A stretch of 64,000 nt of DNA. Origin: Candidatus Bathyarchaeota archaeon. Lineage in GTDB: Archaea; Thermoproteota; Bathyarchaeia; Bathyarchaeales; Bathycorpusculaceae. Under the pieces are notes generated by a model, which searched no databases, was not told where the DNA came from, and worked only from the letters and a program-made list of their open reading frames with translations. The DNA lies in NCBI GenBank assembly GCA_026014485.1, contig JAOZIE010000008.1, positions 1 to 64,000 on the forward strand, given 5' to 3'. Position numbers and translations under genes: made by a program. Shown one piece after another: positions 31,701-41,113 of this stretch. The first letter of the stretch is position 1, and every line of letters begins with the position of its first letter.

Positions 31701-34049
31701 TTGACCACCAAAAATGTACGCGTCAAGATAGATGAACTGAAGACCAATCTTGGTCTTATAAAAAACCTCGACCTTTCTGTAGGAAAAATTGTTGATGACT
31801 CTTGGACCGAACCCATGGGGCCCACCCCCATGCCGGGTTTAACTACCCTCCGAGACTGGGACATGACCCTCCTCAACAAGTACAAACCCTTCTACATGCC
31901 CGATTGTGACCTTTGCTGTCTCTGCACTTACGGCAAATGTGACTTGACAGCAGGGAAACGTGGAGCTTGCGGACTGAACATAGCTGACCAGTCCTCACGT
32001 ATCGTGCTTATCGCATGCTGCATTGGCGCCGCAACCCACAATGGCCACGCTCGACATGTGGTTGACCACCTGATTGAGAAATACGGTCGACGTTATCCGC
32101 TGGATATCGGCGGCTTAAACGTGAAGGTTGAAGCTCCAGTCACCAGGCTTGTCACTGGAGTACGACCCCAAACTCTAGGCGATTTGGACGAGGTTTTAAC
32201 CTACTGTGAATCACAAATAACCCACCTGCTCTCTGTTGCACACACAGGTCAGGAATCCAGCAACTTAGATTTTGAATCCAAAGCTCTCCACGCTGGCAGA
32301 ATCGACCAAGTAGGCATGGAAGTTGCAGACATCGCTCAAGTTTCGGTCTTTGACTTCCCCAAGGCTGACCCTGAAGCACCCCTCATTAAGATGGGTATAG
32401 GGACAGTTGACCAATCAAAACCCGTTATCATGTGCATCGGCCACAACGTAGTTCCTTCCGTTGGTATCATCGATTACATGAAAGAACAAAAACTCGACGA
32501 CAAAATGGAAGTCGTCGGCTTGTGCTGCACAGCCATCGACAACACACGCTATTTCGACCGCGCAAAAATCGTTGGCCCAATCTCTTGGGAACTCCGATTC
32601 ATACGCGGTGGATTTGCCGACGTAGTCGTTTTGGACGAGCAGTGTGTACGTACCGACGCTTCTTTAGAGGCTGAACGTGTCAAAGCGCCAGTTATAGCTG
32701 CATCCGAGAAGAACTGCATTGGCTACAAGAACCGCACAAACGACCCTGCAGACCAAATAGTTGAAGACCTCGTCAGCGGCAAAGTTCCAGGTGTTCTGAT
32801 TCTGGACCCTGAGAAAGTCGGCGAAGTCGCAGTTAAAGTAGCTAACCGAGTTGCTCCAATACGCAAGAAAATGAAGTCTCTTCCAGAAATAGAAGAAATC
32901 AAAGAACTGGCAAAGAAATGTAGAAACTGCAACATGTGCCAACGAAGTTGCCCGCAAGACTTGAGCATCCCTAAGGCGATTAAAGCAGCAGCTGAAGGAA
33001 ACTATGCGCCACTAGCTGACCTCTACGAAGAATGCATCGGATGCGGACGCTGCGAAGAAGCCTGCCCAGTTAAACTGGAAATCCACAGCTTCATACTCAA
33101 AATCGGCGAGAAAAACATGCTTGAAGAAACAAACTATTGCCGCTCAGGCAGAGGCGCCATCCAAGACGTAGAAATCAGAAGCGTTGGCGGTCCAATCGTG
33201 CTCGGCGAAATTCCAGGAATCGTCGCATTAGTGGGCTGTGCTAACTATCCACACGGCGGCAAAGACGTCTATGACATATGCAGAGAATTCGCTCTCCGAC
33301 GCTTCATCGTGGTAACTTCTGGATGCTCAGCAATGTCTGCAGGTTCATACCGGAACGAAGAAGGCAAGACCCTCTACGAAGAATTCCCAGGCGGATTCGA
33401 AGCAGGAGGAGTACTCAACGTCGGCTCTTGCGTTTCTAACCCACACATCGCAGGCGCAGCAATCAAAGTCGCAAACATCTTCGCCAAACGTAACCTCCGC
33501 GGAAACTATGAGGAAATTGCAGACTACATCCACAACCGTGTCGGCGCAGTCGGCTTAGCATGGGGCGCATACTCACAGAAAGCCGCCTCAATTGCTTCAG
33601 GCTTCTGGAGCCTTGGTGTTCCAGTACTCGTCGGTCCACACGGAAGCAAATATCGCCGCATGCTGCTGGGCAGAGAAGACAAACCAGATAACTGGGAAGT
33701 CTACGATGCACGCACAGGCGACAAAGTGAACGTTGGTCCAGCGCCTGAACACTTATTCCAAACAGTTGAAACCCCCCAGGAAGCAATGGTAACAATCGCC
33801 AAACTTTGCATAAGACCCAACGACACATGGAAAGGACGCAGCATCAAACTGTCACACTACATTGACCTGCACAAGCGTCACTACGGACTCATGCCACCCG
33901 ACATCGACAGATTCATCCGAACCCCCGCCGACATACCCATGACCATGAAAGATGAAATCACAGCACTTCTCAAAGCCAAAGGCTGGAAGGAATCAATTAT
34001 ACCTGACCCGACACTGCTTCCTAGAATGATCAGGAAAACTAAGGAGTGA
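31701..34049 (+). CDS. cdhA: ACDS alpha subunit (CO dehydrogenase catalytic subunit)
   Basis: The 782-residue nickel CO dehydrogenase subunit of the archaeal acetyl-CoA decarbonylase/synthase interconverts CO2 and CO at the Ni-Fe-S C-cluster. The N-terminal cluster motif is DCDLCCLCTYGKCDL with ACG further on (about residues 68-92). An inserted two-cluster ferredoxin domain (CRNCNMCQRSCP and CIGCGRCEEACP, about 407-456), characteristic of archaeal CdhA, is present, and C-cluster cysteines appear in VALVGCANYPHG, SGCSAM and VGSCVSN. Start is TTG at 31701, seven bases after GAGG; TTG at 31695 is too close to the SD. First gene of cdhABCDE. Confidence 0.95.
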   Translation: MTTKNVRVKIDELKTNLGLIKNLDLSVGKIVDDSWTEPMGPTPMPGLTTLRDWDMTLLNKYKPFYMPDCDLCCLCTYGKCDLTAGKRGACGLNIADQSSRIVLIACCIGAATHNGHARHVVDHLIEKYGRRYPLDIGGLNVKVEAPVTRLVTGVRPQTLGDLDEVLTYCESQITHLLSVAHTGQESSNLDFESKALHAGRIDQVGMEVADIAQVSVFDFPKADPEAPLIKMGIGTVDQSKPVIMCIGHNVVPSVGIIDYMKEQKLDDKMEVVGLCCTAIDNTRYFDRAKIVGPISWELRFIRGGFADVVVLDEQCVRTDASLEAERVKAPVIAASEKNCIGYKNRTNDPADQIVEDLVSGKVPGVLILDPEKVGEVAVKVANRVAPIRKKMKSLPEIEEIKELAKKCRNCNMCQRSCPQDLSIPKAIKAAAEGNYAPLADLYEECIGCGRCEEACPVKLEIHSFILKIGEKNMLEETNYCRSGRGAIQDVEIRSVGGPIVLGEIPGIVALVGCANYPHGGKDVYDICREFALRRFIVVTSGCSAMSAGSYRNEEGKTLYEEFPGGFEAGGVLNVGSCVSNPHIAGAAIKVANIFAKRNLRGNYEEIADYIHNRVGAVGLAWGAYSQKAASIASGFWSLGVPVLVGPHGSKYRRMLLGREDKPDNWEVYDARTGDKVNVGPAPEHLFQTVETPQEAMVTIAKLCIRPNDTWKGRSIKLSHYIDLHKRHYGLMPPDIDRFIRTPADIPMTMKDEITALLKAKGWKESIIPDPTLLPRMIRKTKE

Positions 34050-34055
34050 TTATGA

Positions 34056-34601
34056 ATGTCATGTGAACCTTGGCAATGTGCAGAAATTGCAGCAACAAAG
34101 AAAGCAAACCCCATACAGAAACCAGAAATAGCTGTAGCCATGATAAAGAGAGCAGTGCGCCCCATTCTTGTGGTGGGCAGCAACGCTACTGCTCGTTTCA
34201 TGGAAGGTAAACCCCTCATCGACTTCCTCATTGACTTCGCAAATGCTTCAAAAGTTCCAGTCGTCGCAACAGCCCACATGGTCTCAGAATTCCTGAAACG
34301 CGGTTATACTCCCGCGGGCTACATGTCCGCCATGGACATTGGCAACCGCTTGGTTGACCCAACGTGGCAGGGACTAGACGGAAAAGGACACCCTGACCTA
34401 GCTATATTCGTGGGCTTACCCTACTACATGGAATCATTGATTCTCTCTGGACTCAAACACTTCGCCCCTGACCTGAAAACCATGACCATCGACAACCTCT
34501 ACCATGCACACGCAAGCTGGTCCTACCCCAACTCCACCCTAGAAGCGTGGGCGGAAAACCTCAAAGTTATGACTTTAAAATTTAAAGAAGGAGGAAACTA
34601 A
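34056..34601 (+). CDS. cdhB: ACDS epsilon subunit
   Basis: The 181-residue CdhB forms the alpha2-epsilon2 CO dehydrogenase component with CdhA. It contains a Rossmann-like domain (RPILVVGSNATARFMEGKPL in part, and DLAIFVGLPYYMESLILSGLKHF) and is thought to help binding of flavin or ferredoxin electron partners. Start ATG at 34056 follows the SD AAGGAG; an ATG at 34052 is in another frame and stops after four codons. Gap to cdhA 6 bp, to cdhC 4 bp. Confidence 0.92.
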   Translation: MSCEPWQCAEIAATKKANPIQKPEIAVAMIKRAVRPILVVGSNATARFMEGKPLIDFLIDFANASKVPVVATAHMVSEFLKRGYTPAGYMSAMDIGNRLVDPTWQGLDGKGHPDLAIFVGLPYYMESLILSGLKHFAPDLKTMTIDNLYHAHASWSYPNSTLEAWAENLKVMTLKFKEGGN

Positions 34602-34605
34602 GAAA

Positions 34606-36009
34606 ATGTCAATGTTTAAAGATATACCAGTCGAAGTTGGCGTAATCTACGAAGGAGAACGCATCCGCAGAAACGACATGCAAGTCGAACTCGGCGGACC
34701 CACAGTAAAAGAGAAATTTGAGCTCGCAAAAGTCCGACCAATGGATGCAATTGAAGACGGAAAAATCACAATAATCGGTCCCGACCTAAAAGACATCAAA
34801 GAAGGCAGCGCCGTCCCCTTCGGCATACTCGTCGAAGCGGCAGGTCCAACCCTCGACCAAGGCCTCGAAGGCGTAATCGAACGACGCATCCACGGCTACC
34901 TGAACTACATCGAAGGCTTCATGCACCTGAACCAGCGCTACGACATCTGGATGAGATTAGGCAAAAAAGCGTTCCAAAAAGGTCTGAACAGCTTTGAACC
35001 AATCGGCAAAGTTCTCTACCGCCTATTCAAGAGCGAACTGTCCATCATTGAGAAAGTCCAGATAACCTTCATCACCGACCCCGCCAAAATCAACGAAATG
35101 TACTCCGCAGCAGTCGCCGACTACGAAGCAAGAGACGCCAAAGCCCGTGGTCTCAAAGATGAAGAAGTCGACAAATTCTATGGTTGCGTCCTGTGTCAGT
35201 CATTCGCGCCCAGCCACGTCTGCGTCATAACCCCGCAGAGGTACAGCAACTGTGGCGCCATCAGCTGGTTTGACGGCAAAGCCTCAGCAAGCATCGACCC
35301 TAAGGGTCCAGTGTTCGCTATAGACCGCGGCGAAATCATCAACGCGGAAAAAGGCGAATTCAGTGGCGTCAACGAAACCGTCAAGAAACGCACCATGGGC
35401 GAAGTCCAGAAGGTCTGGCTCTACACCGCATTTGATCACCCACACACTTCATGCGGATGCTTCGAAGCAGTAACCTTCTACATCCCAGAAGTCGACGGAT
35501 TCGGCGTAGTCAACCGCAGCTTTAAAGGCGCAACTGTCAACGGTTTACCCTTTAGCACCATCGCGGACTCTGCAGCAGGCGGAAGGCAAGTTGACGGCTT
35601 CCACGGTATGTCCATCGAATATATGCGTAGCAAGAAATTCTTTGCAGCAGACGGCGGATGGAACCGTGTAGTTTGGCTGCCCAAAGAAGTCAAGGAACGC
35701 GTTAAAGACTTTATCCCTGCAGACGTAGTTGACAAAATCGCCACAGAAGAAAACGCAACAAACGTAGAAGACCTCCAAGCTTTCCTGAAAGAGAAGAACC
35801 ACCCCGTCGTTGCAAGTTGGGTAGCGGAAGAAACCGAACCAGCAGCCGAAGCAGAAGAAGCGCAAGTAGTTGAAGGACAAATGATGCCCGTGATGACTGC
35901 ATCCTCACTGCCGATAATGGCTGGCGGATTCAAGATTATCCTCAAAGATGCAAAGATCTACGCCAACAAAGTCATCATCAAGACCGTCAAAGACGAGAAA
36001 GCCAAGTAG
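34606..36009 (+). CDS. cdhC: ACDS beta subunit (acetyl-CoA synthase)
   Basis: The 467-residue CdhC carries the A-cluster, where CO, a methyl group and CoA are joined to acetyl-CoA. The A-cluster cysteines are visible in GCVLCQSFAPSHVC (about residues 193-206), SNCGAISWFDG, and the CGC pair of HTSCGCFEAV (about 280-290), which holds the nickel-bridging thiolates. It lacks the N-terminal domain of bacterial AcsB, as expected in archaea. A flexible Ala/Glu-rich linker near the C-terminus (EETEPAAEAEEAQVVEG) leads to a short terminal beta domain. Strong SD (AAGGAGG). Confidence 0.95.
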   Translation: MSMFKDIPVEVGVIYEGERIRRNDMQVELGGPTVKEKFELAKVRPMDAIEDGKITIIGPDLKDIKEGSAVPFGILVEAAGPTLDQGLEGVIERRIHGYLNYIEGFMHLNQRYDIWMRLGKKAFQKGLNSFEPIGKVLYRLFKSELSIIEKVQITFITDPAKINEMYSAAVADYEARDAKARGLKDEEVDKFYGCVLCQSFAPSHVCVITPQRYSNCGAISWFDGKASASIDPKGPVFAIDRGEIINAEKGEFSGVNETVKKRTMGEVQKVWLYTAFDHPHTSCGCFEAVTFYIPEVDGFGVVNRSFKGATVNGLPFSTIADSAAGGRQVDGFHGMSIEYMRSKKFFAADGGWNRVVWLPKEVKERVKDFIPADVVDKIATEENATNVEDLQAFLKEKNHPVVASWVAEETEPAAEAEEAQVVEGQMMPVMTASSLPIMAGGFKIILKDAKIYANKVIIKTVKDEKAK

Positions 36010-36012
36010 ACG

Positions 36013-37248
36013 GTGACCACCTTGCCTCACCACGACAAAAAAGACAACAAAACCGCCGCTGCCGAAGGTCTGGGCTTAAGCCCCGAACTTCTGGACCTTC
36101 TTGCGAAGTTCCAGGAAATCGAGGTTGAAGACTTCCAGATGGACGTCAGTGAGATGGAGTTGTTCTTCACGCCAGGCATAGCTGGGCAAATGCCCACGCT
36201 AAAATTGCCCTCGGCTCTGAAGGCCAAACCCACTGCTATGTTGCAGGCGGCTTTTGTACCTCCAGTGGAGACTTACCCTGACAAAATTGCTGAGGTAAAG
36301 CTAGGCGGAACCCGAAGCGAAGGCGGCACACGCGGCAGGTCTATAGTGATAGGTGGAGAGACTTCTCCCGCTTTCTACACTTTTGAACGGCCTATAGTGC
36401 ATTCACCCATTGTGACATTGGACGTTTTCGACATGGAAGTTCCGCTCTCCAAAGCCGTCAAAATGCACGTTAAAGATGTCATCGGCGACCCCGCAGCATG
36501 GGCAAAACTGGCAGTGGAGAAGTTCGGCGCAGACATGGTTACTGTACACTTGATTAGCATTGACCCCTTGCTGAAGGATGCCACTCCAAAAGACGCAGTG
36601 AAAACGGTGGAGGAAATTTTGCAGGCAGTTGATGTTCCGCTGGTAATCGGCGGATGCGGTGACCCAGTTAAAGATGCAGATGTGTTTGCGGAAATAACTG
36701 AAACCTTCAAGGGCGAACGCTTCCTAATCAGCTCACTGACACGCGACATGAACATTGACCGATGCGCGAAATTCGTCAAGCAGAACGGTCACGCAGCGCT
36801 CTCATTCACTCCCATGGACCTGAACTTGGCACGGGAACTTAACCGCAGACTCTACGACTACTTAGGCAAAGAAGACATAGTCATGGACTTGACAACCGCT
36901 GCACTCGGCTACGGCTTAGACTACGCTTTCACGAACATGGAACGTGCCCGCATGGCAGGCTTAATGGGCGATGTCGAATTGGCTCACCCGATGTCTTCTG
37001 GCACAACTAACGCTTGGGCAGCACGGGAAGCTTGGCTAAAGATGTCTCCTGAATGGGAACCACGGGAACTCCGAGGTCCACTTTGGGAAGTCACCACCGC
37101 GCTGACGCTTCTGCTTGCAGGCGTAGACCTGTTCATGATGATGCATCCTGCAGCAGTCAAAACCCTCAAGGAAGTGACTAAGAACTTGGTGAAAGGCGGA
37201 AAAGTCGACACAGCAAAATTCGCCGACTGGGTTTCCGTCAAGGCATAG
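36013..37248 (+). CDS. cdhD: ACDS delta subunit (corrinoid protein, small subunit)
   Basis: The 411-residue CdhD forms with CdhE the corrinoid iron-sulfur protein that carries the methyl group from methyl-pterin to the A-cluster. TIM-barrel features such as RSIVIGGETSPAFYTFE, PLVIGGCGDPVKDADVF and MVTVHLISIDPL are typical. No methyltransferase (mtr-like) gene is in the window, so methyl transfer depends on this complex or on a gene elsewhere. The start is GTG (36013), 3 bp after cdhC. Confidence 0.92.
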   Translation: MTTLPHHDKKDNKTAAAEGLGLSPELLDLLAKFQEIEVEDFQMDVSEMELFFTPGIAGQMPTLKLPSALKAKPTAMLQAAFVPPVETYPDKIAEVKLGGTRSEGGTRGRSIVIGGETSPAFYTFERPIVHSPIVTLDVFDMEVPLSKAVKMHVKDVIGDPAAWAKLAVEKFGADMVTVHLISIDPLLKDATPKDAVKTVEEILQAVDVPLVIGGCGDPVKDADVFAEITETFKGERFLISSLTRDMNIDRCAKFVKQNGHAALSFTPMDLNLARELNRRLYDYLGKEDIVMDLTTAALGYGLDYAFTNMERARMAGLMGDVELAHPMSSGTTNAWAAREAWLKMSPEWEPRELRGPLWEVTTALTLLLAGVDLFMMMHPAAVKTLKEVTKNLVKGGKVDTAKFADWVSVKA

Positions 37249-37260
37249 GAGGAGATGCAA

Positions 37261-38679
37261 GTGAGCAAAAAAGCTGGAATAAAAGAACTAAGCCCAATAG
37301 ACGTCTACAAGCTTCTGCCAAAAACTAACTGTAAAGAATGCGGTCAAGAGAACTGCATGGCGTTCGCCACAAAAATCGTGAACCGCGAAATAACCCTCGA
37401 CAGTTGCAAACCGATACTGAAGAAGGAAAACGAGAAATCCTACCTCAAACTGAAAGATATGCTAAAGCCTGCAGTGAAAGAAGTCATTGTCGGCGTCGGC
37501 GAAAAAGCCAAGAAACTCGGCGGCAAACTCGTCATGTACCGCCACGAATTCACCTACTTCAACCCCACAGCCCTCACCATAGACGTCACCGACGAGATGC
37601 CTGAGCAGGAAATCGTTTCCCGCATAAAACGCACCGAGAACTTCAGCTTCGAATACATCGGCTACACCCTGAAACTGGACATGATTGCGATACGCTGCAC
37701 TTCAGGTGACGCAGAAAAATTCAAAGCAGTCGTGAAGAAAGTCTCCGAAATAACCAATCTACCCTACATCCTGTGTACACTCAACGCTGCCATAGCTGAA
37801 GCTGGTTTGATGGCTGCTCCCAAGGCAAATCCGCTTCTGTACGCGGCGAACAGCGAAAACTGGAAAGACATGGCCGAACTCGCAACAATGTATCATTGTC
37901 CGCTGGTTGTTTCTGCACCCAACGACTTGAACCTGCTGGTTTCAATGGTGAAGACCCTTACGGCTTACGGCGTAACCGACTTAGTGCTTGACCCTGGAAC
38001 CTTCATGAACGAAGGCTTAGGCACTACCCTGAACAACTTTACAATGCTGCGCAGAGCGGCATGCAAAGGAGGCGAAGAACTAGCTGGGTACCCGTTGATA
38101 GGTGTTCCCATGATTGCTTGGGTAGGCAAAGGCGAAGCAGCCGACGAAATCATAAAATGGAAAGAAGCCTATCTCGCTTCTATGCTGGTTGTCCGCTACG
38201 CAGACATACTTGTCATGCACGGCAACGACGGCTGGGCTCTGCTTCCAACTGCAGTTCTGCGACAAAACATCTACACTGACCCACGAAAGCCAGTTGCGGT
38301 AGCTCCAGGCTTGAAGGTGTTTGGCACTCCAGACGAGAATTCACCTGTGCTGTTCACCAGCAACTTTGCACTGACATACTACACTGTAGCTTCCGACATT
38401 GAAAGCAACAAAATCAACGCATACCTGATTGTCGTCGAAACTGAGGGTTCAGCAATCGACAGCGGCGTTGCAGGCAGAAAACTCACAGCGGAACGCGTTG
38501 CAGACGCCATCAAAGCTTCAGGCGTAGAAGACAAAGTCAAGCACCGCAAACTTATCATCCCAGGCAAAGCCTCACGCATCAGCGGCGAAATCGAAGAACT
38601 CAGCGGCTGGAAAGTTCAGGTTGGACCACGAGACAGCAGTGAGATACCCAAGTATCTCATTGATAAGTGGCAACCATAA
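37261..38679 (+). CDS. cdhE: ACDS gamma subunit (corrinoid iron-sulfur protein, large subunit)
   Basis: The 472-residue CdhE binds the [4Fe-4S] cluster needed to reactivate Co(II) and forms the corrinoid protein with CdhD. The cluster motif is near the N-terminus (TNCKECGQENCMAFA and a later DSC), followed by a TIM barrel and a C-terminal corrinoid-binding region (VETEGSAIDSGVAGRKL). GTG at 37261 was chosen because the SD GGAGG is 8 nt upstream; the ATG at 37255 is only 2 nt from it. Last gene of the operon, followed by a T-rich terminator. Confidence 0.93.
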   Translation: MSKKAGIKELSPIDVYKLLPKTNCKECGQENCMAFATKIVNREITLDSCKPILKKENEKSYLKLKDMLKPAVKEVIVGVGEKAKKLGGKLVMYRHEFTYFNPTALTIDVTDEMPEQEIVSRIKRTENFSFEYIGYTLKLDMIAIRCTSGDAEKFKAVVKKVSEITNLPYILCTLNAAIAEAGLMAAPKANPLLYAANSENWKDMAELATMYHCPLVVSAPNDLNLLVSMVKTLTAYGVTDLVLDPGTFMNEGLGTTLNNFTMLRRAACKGGEELAGYPLIGVPMIAWVGKGEAADEIIKWKEAYLASMLVVRYADILVMHGNDGWALLPTAVLRQNIYTDPRKPVAVAPGLKVFGTPDENSPVLFTSNFALTYYTVASDIESNKINAYLIVVETEGSAIDSGVAGRKLTAERVADAIKASGVEDKVKHRKLIIPGKASRISGEIEELSGWKVQVGPRDSSEIPKYLIDKWQP

Positions 38680-38685
38680 AAACAG

Positions 38686-38712
38686 CCTTTTTTCTTTCTT
38701 TTTTGTTTTGTT
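38686..38712 (+). terminator. T-rich terminator after cdhE
   Basis: A long T-rich run (CCTTTTTTCTTTCTTTTTTG and more) lies right after the cdhE stop, typical of archaeal termination. It also separates the cdh operon from the convergent ferredoxin gene. Confidence 0.55.
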
Positions 38713-38725
38713 TCTTGAATTTTGG

Positions 38726-39214
38726 TTATTGTTTTTTTAGTCCGTGTTTTTTGCAGTATTCTTCTGCTGTAGGGTAAATGTCGCAGATGCGTTGCATACG
38801 TTTCTCTGCGTTGGCTTTGTCTACCATGACAATGACGTCTTTGGGTTTGCTGAAGGTTTCTGTTTTGCCGTCTGGTCGTTTCCGTGTGACTTTGATGCAG
38901 TCATCAACCATACAGCAGAGCACACAGGCGTCGCAGTGTAGGCATAAGTCGTCGATGACTTCGATGCCGTTGTTGGTCCAGTAGAGCGCGTTTGTGGGGC
39001 AGGCTTTTATGCAGAGTTTACATTGCAAGCCAACACAGGTGTATCTGTTTATGGTTATGGTGCCTTCTGGGTAGAGGTCTTTATCCTTATATTTAGTGGA
39101 TGCAAGAAGCTCTTGCCGCTGGGCATTCTGAGGGGTTTCTGTTTCATCTGCCTTTTTTTCGCTGTCGGAAAGCATATCGAAGATATCTATAGATGAAGAA
39201 TTTTCCTGCGGCAT
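38726..39214 (-). CDS. Ferredoxin-domain protein near the cdh operon
   Basis: The 162-residue protein has a disordered N-terminal 50 residues, then a two-cluster ferredoxin domain with cysteines CVGLQCKLCIKACP and CLHCDACVLCCMVDDC. The insertion in the first motif (CxxxxCxxC) departs from the standard CxxCxxC. It may serve as electron donor or acceptor for the CO dehydrogenase, whose operon ends 47 bp away on the other strand. Start ATG 39214. Its own TATA-like TAATTATAATTC lies upstream near 39270. Confidence 0.75.
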   Translation of the reverse strand: MPQENSSSIDIFDMLSDSEKKADETETPQNAQRQELLASTKYKDKDLYPEGTITINRYTCVGLQCKLCIKACPTNALYWTNNGIEVIDDLCLHCDACVLCCMVDDCIKVTRKRPDGKTETFSKPKDVIVMVDKANAEKRMQRICDIYPTAEEYCKKHGLKKQ

Positions 39215-39532
39215 CTCTTTTTCCTGTTCGACGGTTTGCCTTTGTTATTTGTAGCTATAGGTTCCGAGAATTATAATTACTTATCCCACCTCTTCGGCGT
39301 TTGTACTACATATAACTGCCCTGCTTGACCTCAGGGAGGCATATGGACACGCGGTAACTGCAACGCGGCTCGCATGAAACCAAGCAAGCTCGTATCTTAT
39401 ACCAAACTCCTGATGTCTGCTTTTCTAAAACTCTAACTGCCCTGTACCTTTGTAAGGTGCCTTCTGATAGAGAAAGACTGTTCATTGTATAAAACGGGCA
39501 ACCGGTAGAACGTGCACGGGTTTATCTGTAGA
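39215..39532. other. Intergenic region between ferredoxin and TrmB genes
   Basis: No gene is seen. There is a short direct repeat AACTGCCCTG (39314-39323 and 39435-39444) and a small hairpin ACCTT-TGT-AAGGT (39446-39458). A TATA element for the leftward ferredoxin lies near 39270. The rest appears plain. Confidence 0.35.
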
Positions 39533-40369
39533 TTAGCTGGTGCTCTCTGTTTCTTTGTATAATCTGCCTGTGTTCCATGTTTTTTCAAAGTAGTGTTCAA
39601 CTATTTCCAAAATGCTTTTGCTGGTTGTCCATAAACATGGATGCTTCCCCAAATTTCCTGTTGGGAGAGATGACATGTATATTTGTTGGTTGTCTAGGAT
39701 CATGAATTTGCCTTTGAGGTTTTTGGTGACGGTTTTTAGTTTAAAGTTGCGGTATACTGTGAAGGGTTGTGTGTTTATTTCGCTGTTTTGGGTGTTTATG
39801 TTTCCGTTTTTGTCTGTAATTACGCGGATTTTTACGCCTCTTTTTAACGCTTGTACATACGTTTCAGAAATGTAAAACAGCCATTGCGTAAAAACCCAGG
39901 CGGGGCACATCATGTCTATGTTTTTCTGGGCGTTTTCCGCTGCTTTTTTTATCCTGAGGATAACTCCGTCTTTTTCAGGAAGCAACACAAAATTGGACGT
40001 TTCTTCTTTACCCGCGTTTGCTTGGGTGTCATTGAGGTCCTTTAGTTTTTGGATTAGTTTATCCGTGTTTTCCTGTAAAGCCTGTAGTTCTATGGCTTTT
40101 CTTTCGATTAAACTTGATAACCCCCTGTCTATTGGGGCGGCTTTGTACTTAGTTGGGGTTGATACTATTTTTTCAATTAGCCCTTTATCTTGCAGTTCAG
40201 AGAGTAACCGGTATATCTCTTGTCTGGGTATCTCTGACTGCTCCGCGATTGCTTTTACTCCTGCTAAACCAAGTTTGGTTAGGGTGATGTAGACTTTTGC
40301 TTGGGCTCTGGTGCATCCTAATTGGATGAGGGTTTGAATATCTTCATTATGAATTGCAACTCCCGTCAT
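39533..40369 (-). CDS. TrmB-family transcriptional regulator
   Basis: The 278-residue protein has a TrmB HTH (LIQLGCTRAQAKVYITLTKLG and EIPRQEIYRLLSELQDKGLIEK, about residues 14-72), a coiled-coil linker (about 88-118) and a phospholipase-D-like effector domain ending near residue 270. It flanks the cdh operon on the right as the 28681 gene does on the left, so it may respond to C1 or energy status. A perfect inverted repeat at 40412-40436 sits just upstream of its TATA element (near 40390), which would give a nearly leaderless mRNA. Confidence 0.82.
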   Translation of the reverse strand: MTGVAIHNEDIQTLIQLGCTRAQAKVYITLTKLGLAGVKAIAEQSEIPRQEIYRLLSELQDKGLIEKIVSTPTKYKAAPIDRGLSSLIERKAIELQALQENTDKLIQKLKDLNDTQANAGKEETSNFVLLPEKDGVILRIKKAAENAQKNIDMMCPAWVFTQWLFYISETYVQALKRGVKIRVITDKNGNINTQNSEINTQPFTVYRNFKLKTVTKNLKGKFMILDNQQIYMSSLPTGNLGKHPCLWTTSKSILEIVEHYFEKTWNTGRLYKETESTS

Positions 40370-40411
40370 ACAATCAAACGTTACTACTATAATGGTGCAT
40401 CTTTTGATTCT

Positions 40412-40436
40412 ATGTCATAACAAACTAGTATGACAT
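40412..40436. promoter_or_regulatory. Inverted repeat ATGTCATA-N9-TATGACAT before the TrmB gene
   Basis: A perfect 8+8-bp inverted repeat with a 9-nt spacer (17 bp between centres) lies 43-67 bp upstream of the TrmB start and directly upstream of its TATA element. It may also control the divergent cooT. A dimeric TrmB protein binding here is the simplest reading. Confidence 0.5.
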
Positions 40437-40619
40437 TTGTTTAAAACGTCTTCGTATCTGCCCACAGTGCCATAAATAGAGAAAAGATGTGTGAGGACAA
40501 TAAAGCAGCATGCCCGACCCGCAATTTTTGCAATCAACAGCCGCCCAGTCGGGGAGGACATCATCGTGCAAAGCGCTTATTACCGTGTTTAGGGTCATTT
40601 TATTGATGGTGAATGTGTT

Positions 40620-40805
40620 ATGTGTGAATTCAACGTTGTAGTCAACGGGAAAACCCAGTTTAAAGACGTGGTTTACGCCAAAGCAGACGGCGGCAACGTC
40701 TTGGTCAAGAATGTACTCGGCGAATCCATGGAGTTCAAGAACTGCGTTATAACCGAAGTGGACGTGAACTCCACAAGGCTGGTTTTAACCACAACAGACA
40801 CTTAA
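40620..40805 (+). CDS. cooT: CooT-family nickel-binding protein
   Basis: The 61-residue protein starts MCEFNV; Cys2 directly after the initiator Met is the nickel ligand known for CooT, and the remaining sequence is a small all-beta fold (VYAKADGGNVLVKNVLGESM) of the right length. CooT acts in nickel delivery to CO dehydrogenase in bacteria. Finding it near two cooC genes and cdhA-E strengthens the call. The start is ATG 40620 with GGTGA about 8 nt upstream. It is divergent from the TrmB gene and shares its intergenic region. Confidence 0.8.
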   Translation: MCEFNVVVNGKTQFKDVVYAKADGGNVLVKNVLGESMEFKNCVITEVDVNSTRLVLTTTDT

Positions 40806-41113
40806 TTCTTCTCTTCTTCCGCTGTTGCTGCCCACAATCTACTCCCCCTCAGTTCCAGCGGGCTTTGCAGCTGTCTGCTTTTCTGCTTCAGAACTTGAAA
40901 CGGCTTCTTCTTGAGTACCAAAAAGGCGAAGAAAGGCTGATTTTGGCTCATTTTGGGCGAAAAAGGCAACTTGCCTGTCCTTTTTTTGGGCTAACAGGAT
41001 GGTTTTCTGCGGGGTCTTTGTCTTTGGCCGCGGTTGCGTAAATGAGGGCTGAGCCTCCGTTGCTTTCCCAAAATTTTACGTTATCCGCTTTGGCAGAAGT
41101 GTTTGTCGTCTAC
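40806..41113. other. Intergenic region, no supported gene
   Basis: No gene has a start codon and SD here. On the minus strand, sequence directly after the Dph6-like stop stays open and protein-like for about 50 codons (to about 40948) but has no start, so it may be a gene remnant or chance. Confidence 0.3.

Noticed and set aside
40948-41113. Open minus-strand frame after the Dph6-like stop with protein-like sequence
   Set aside because: No start codon or SD and only about 50 codons; kept as a possible remnant only in the intergenic note.
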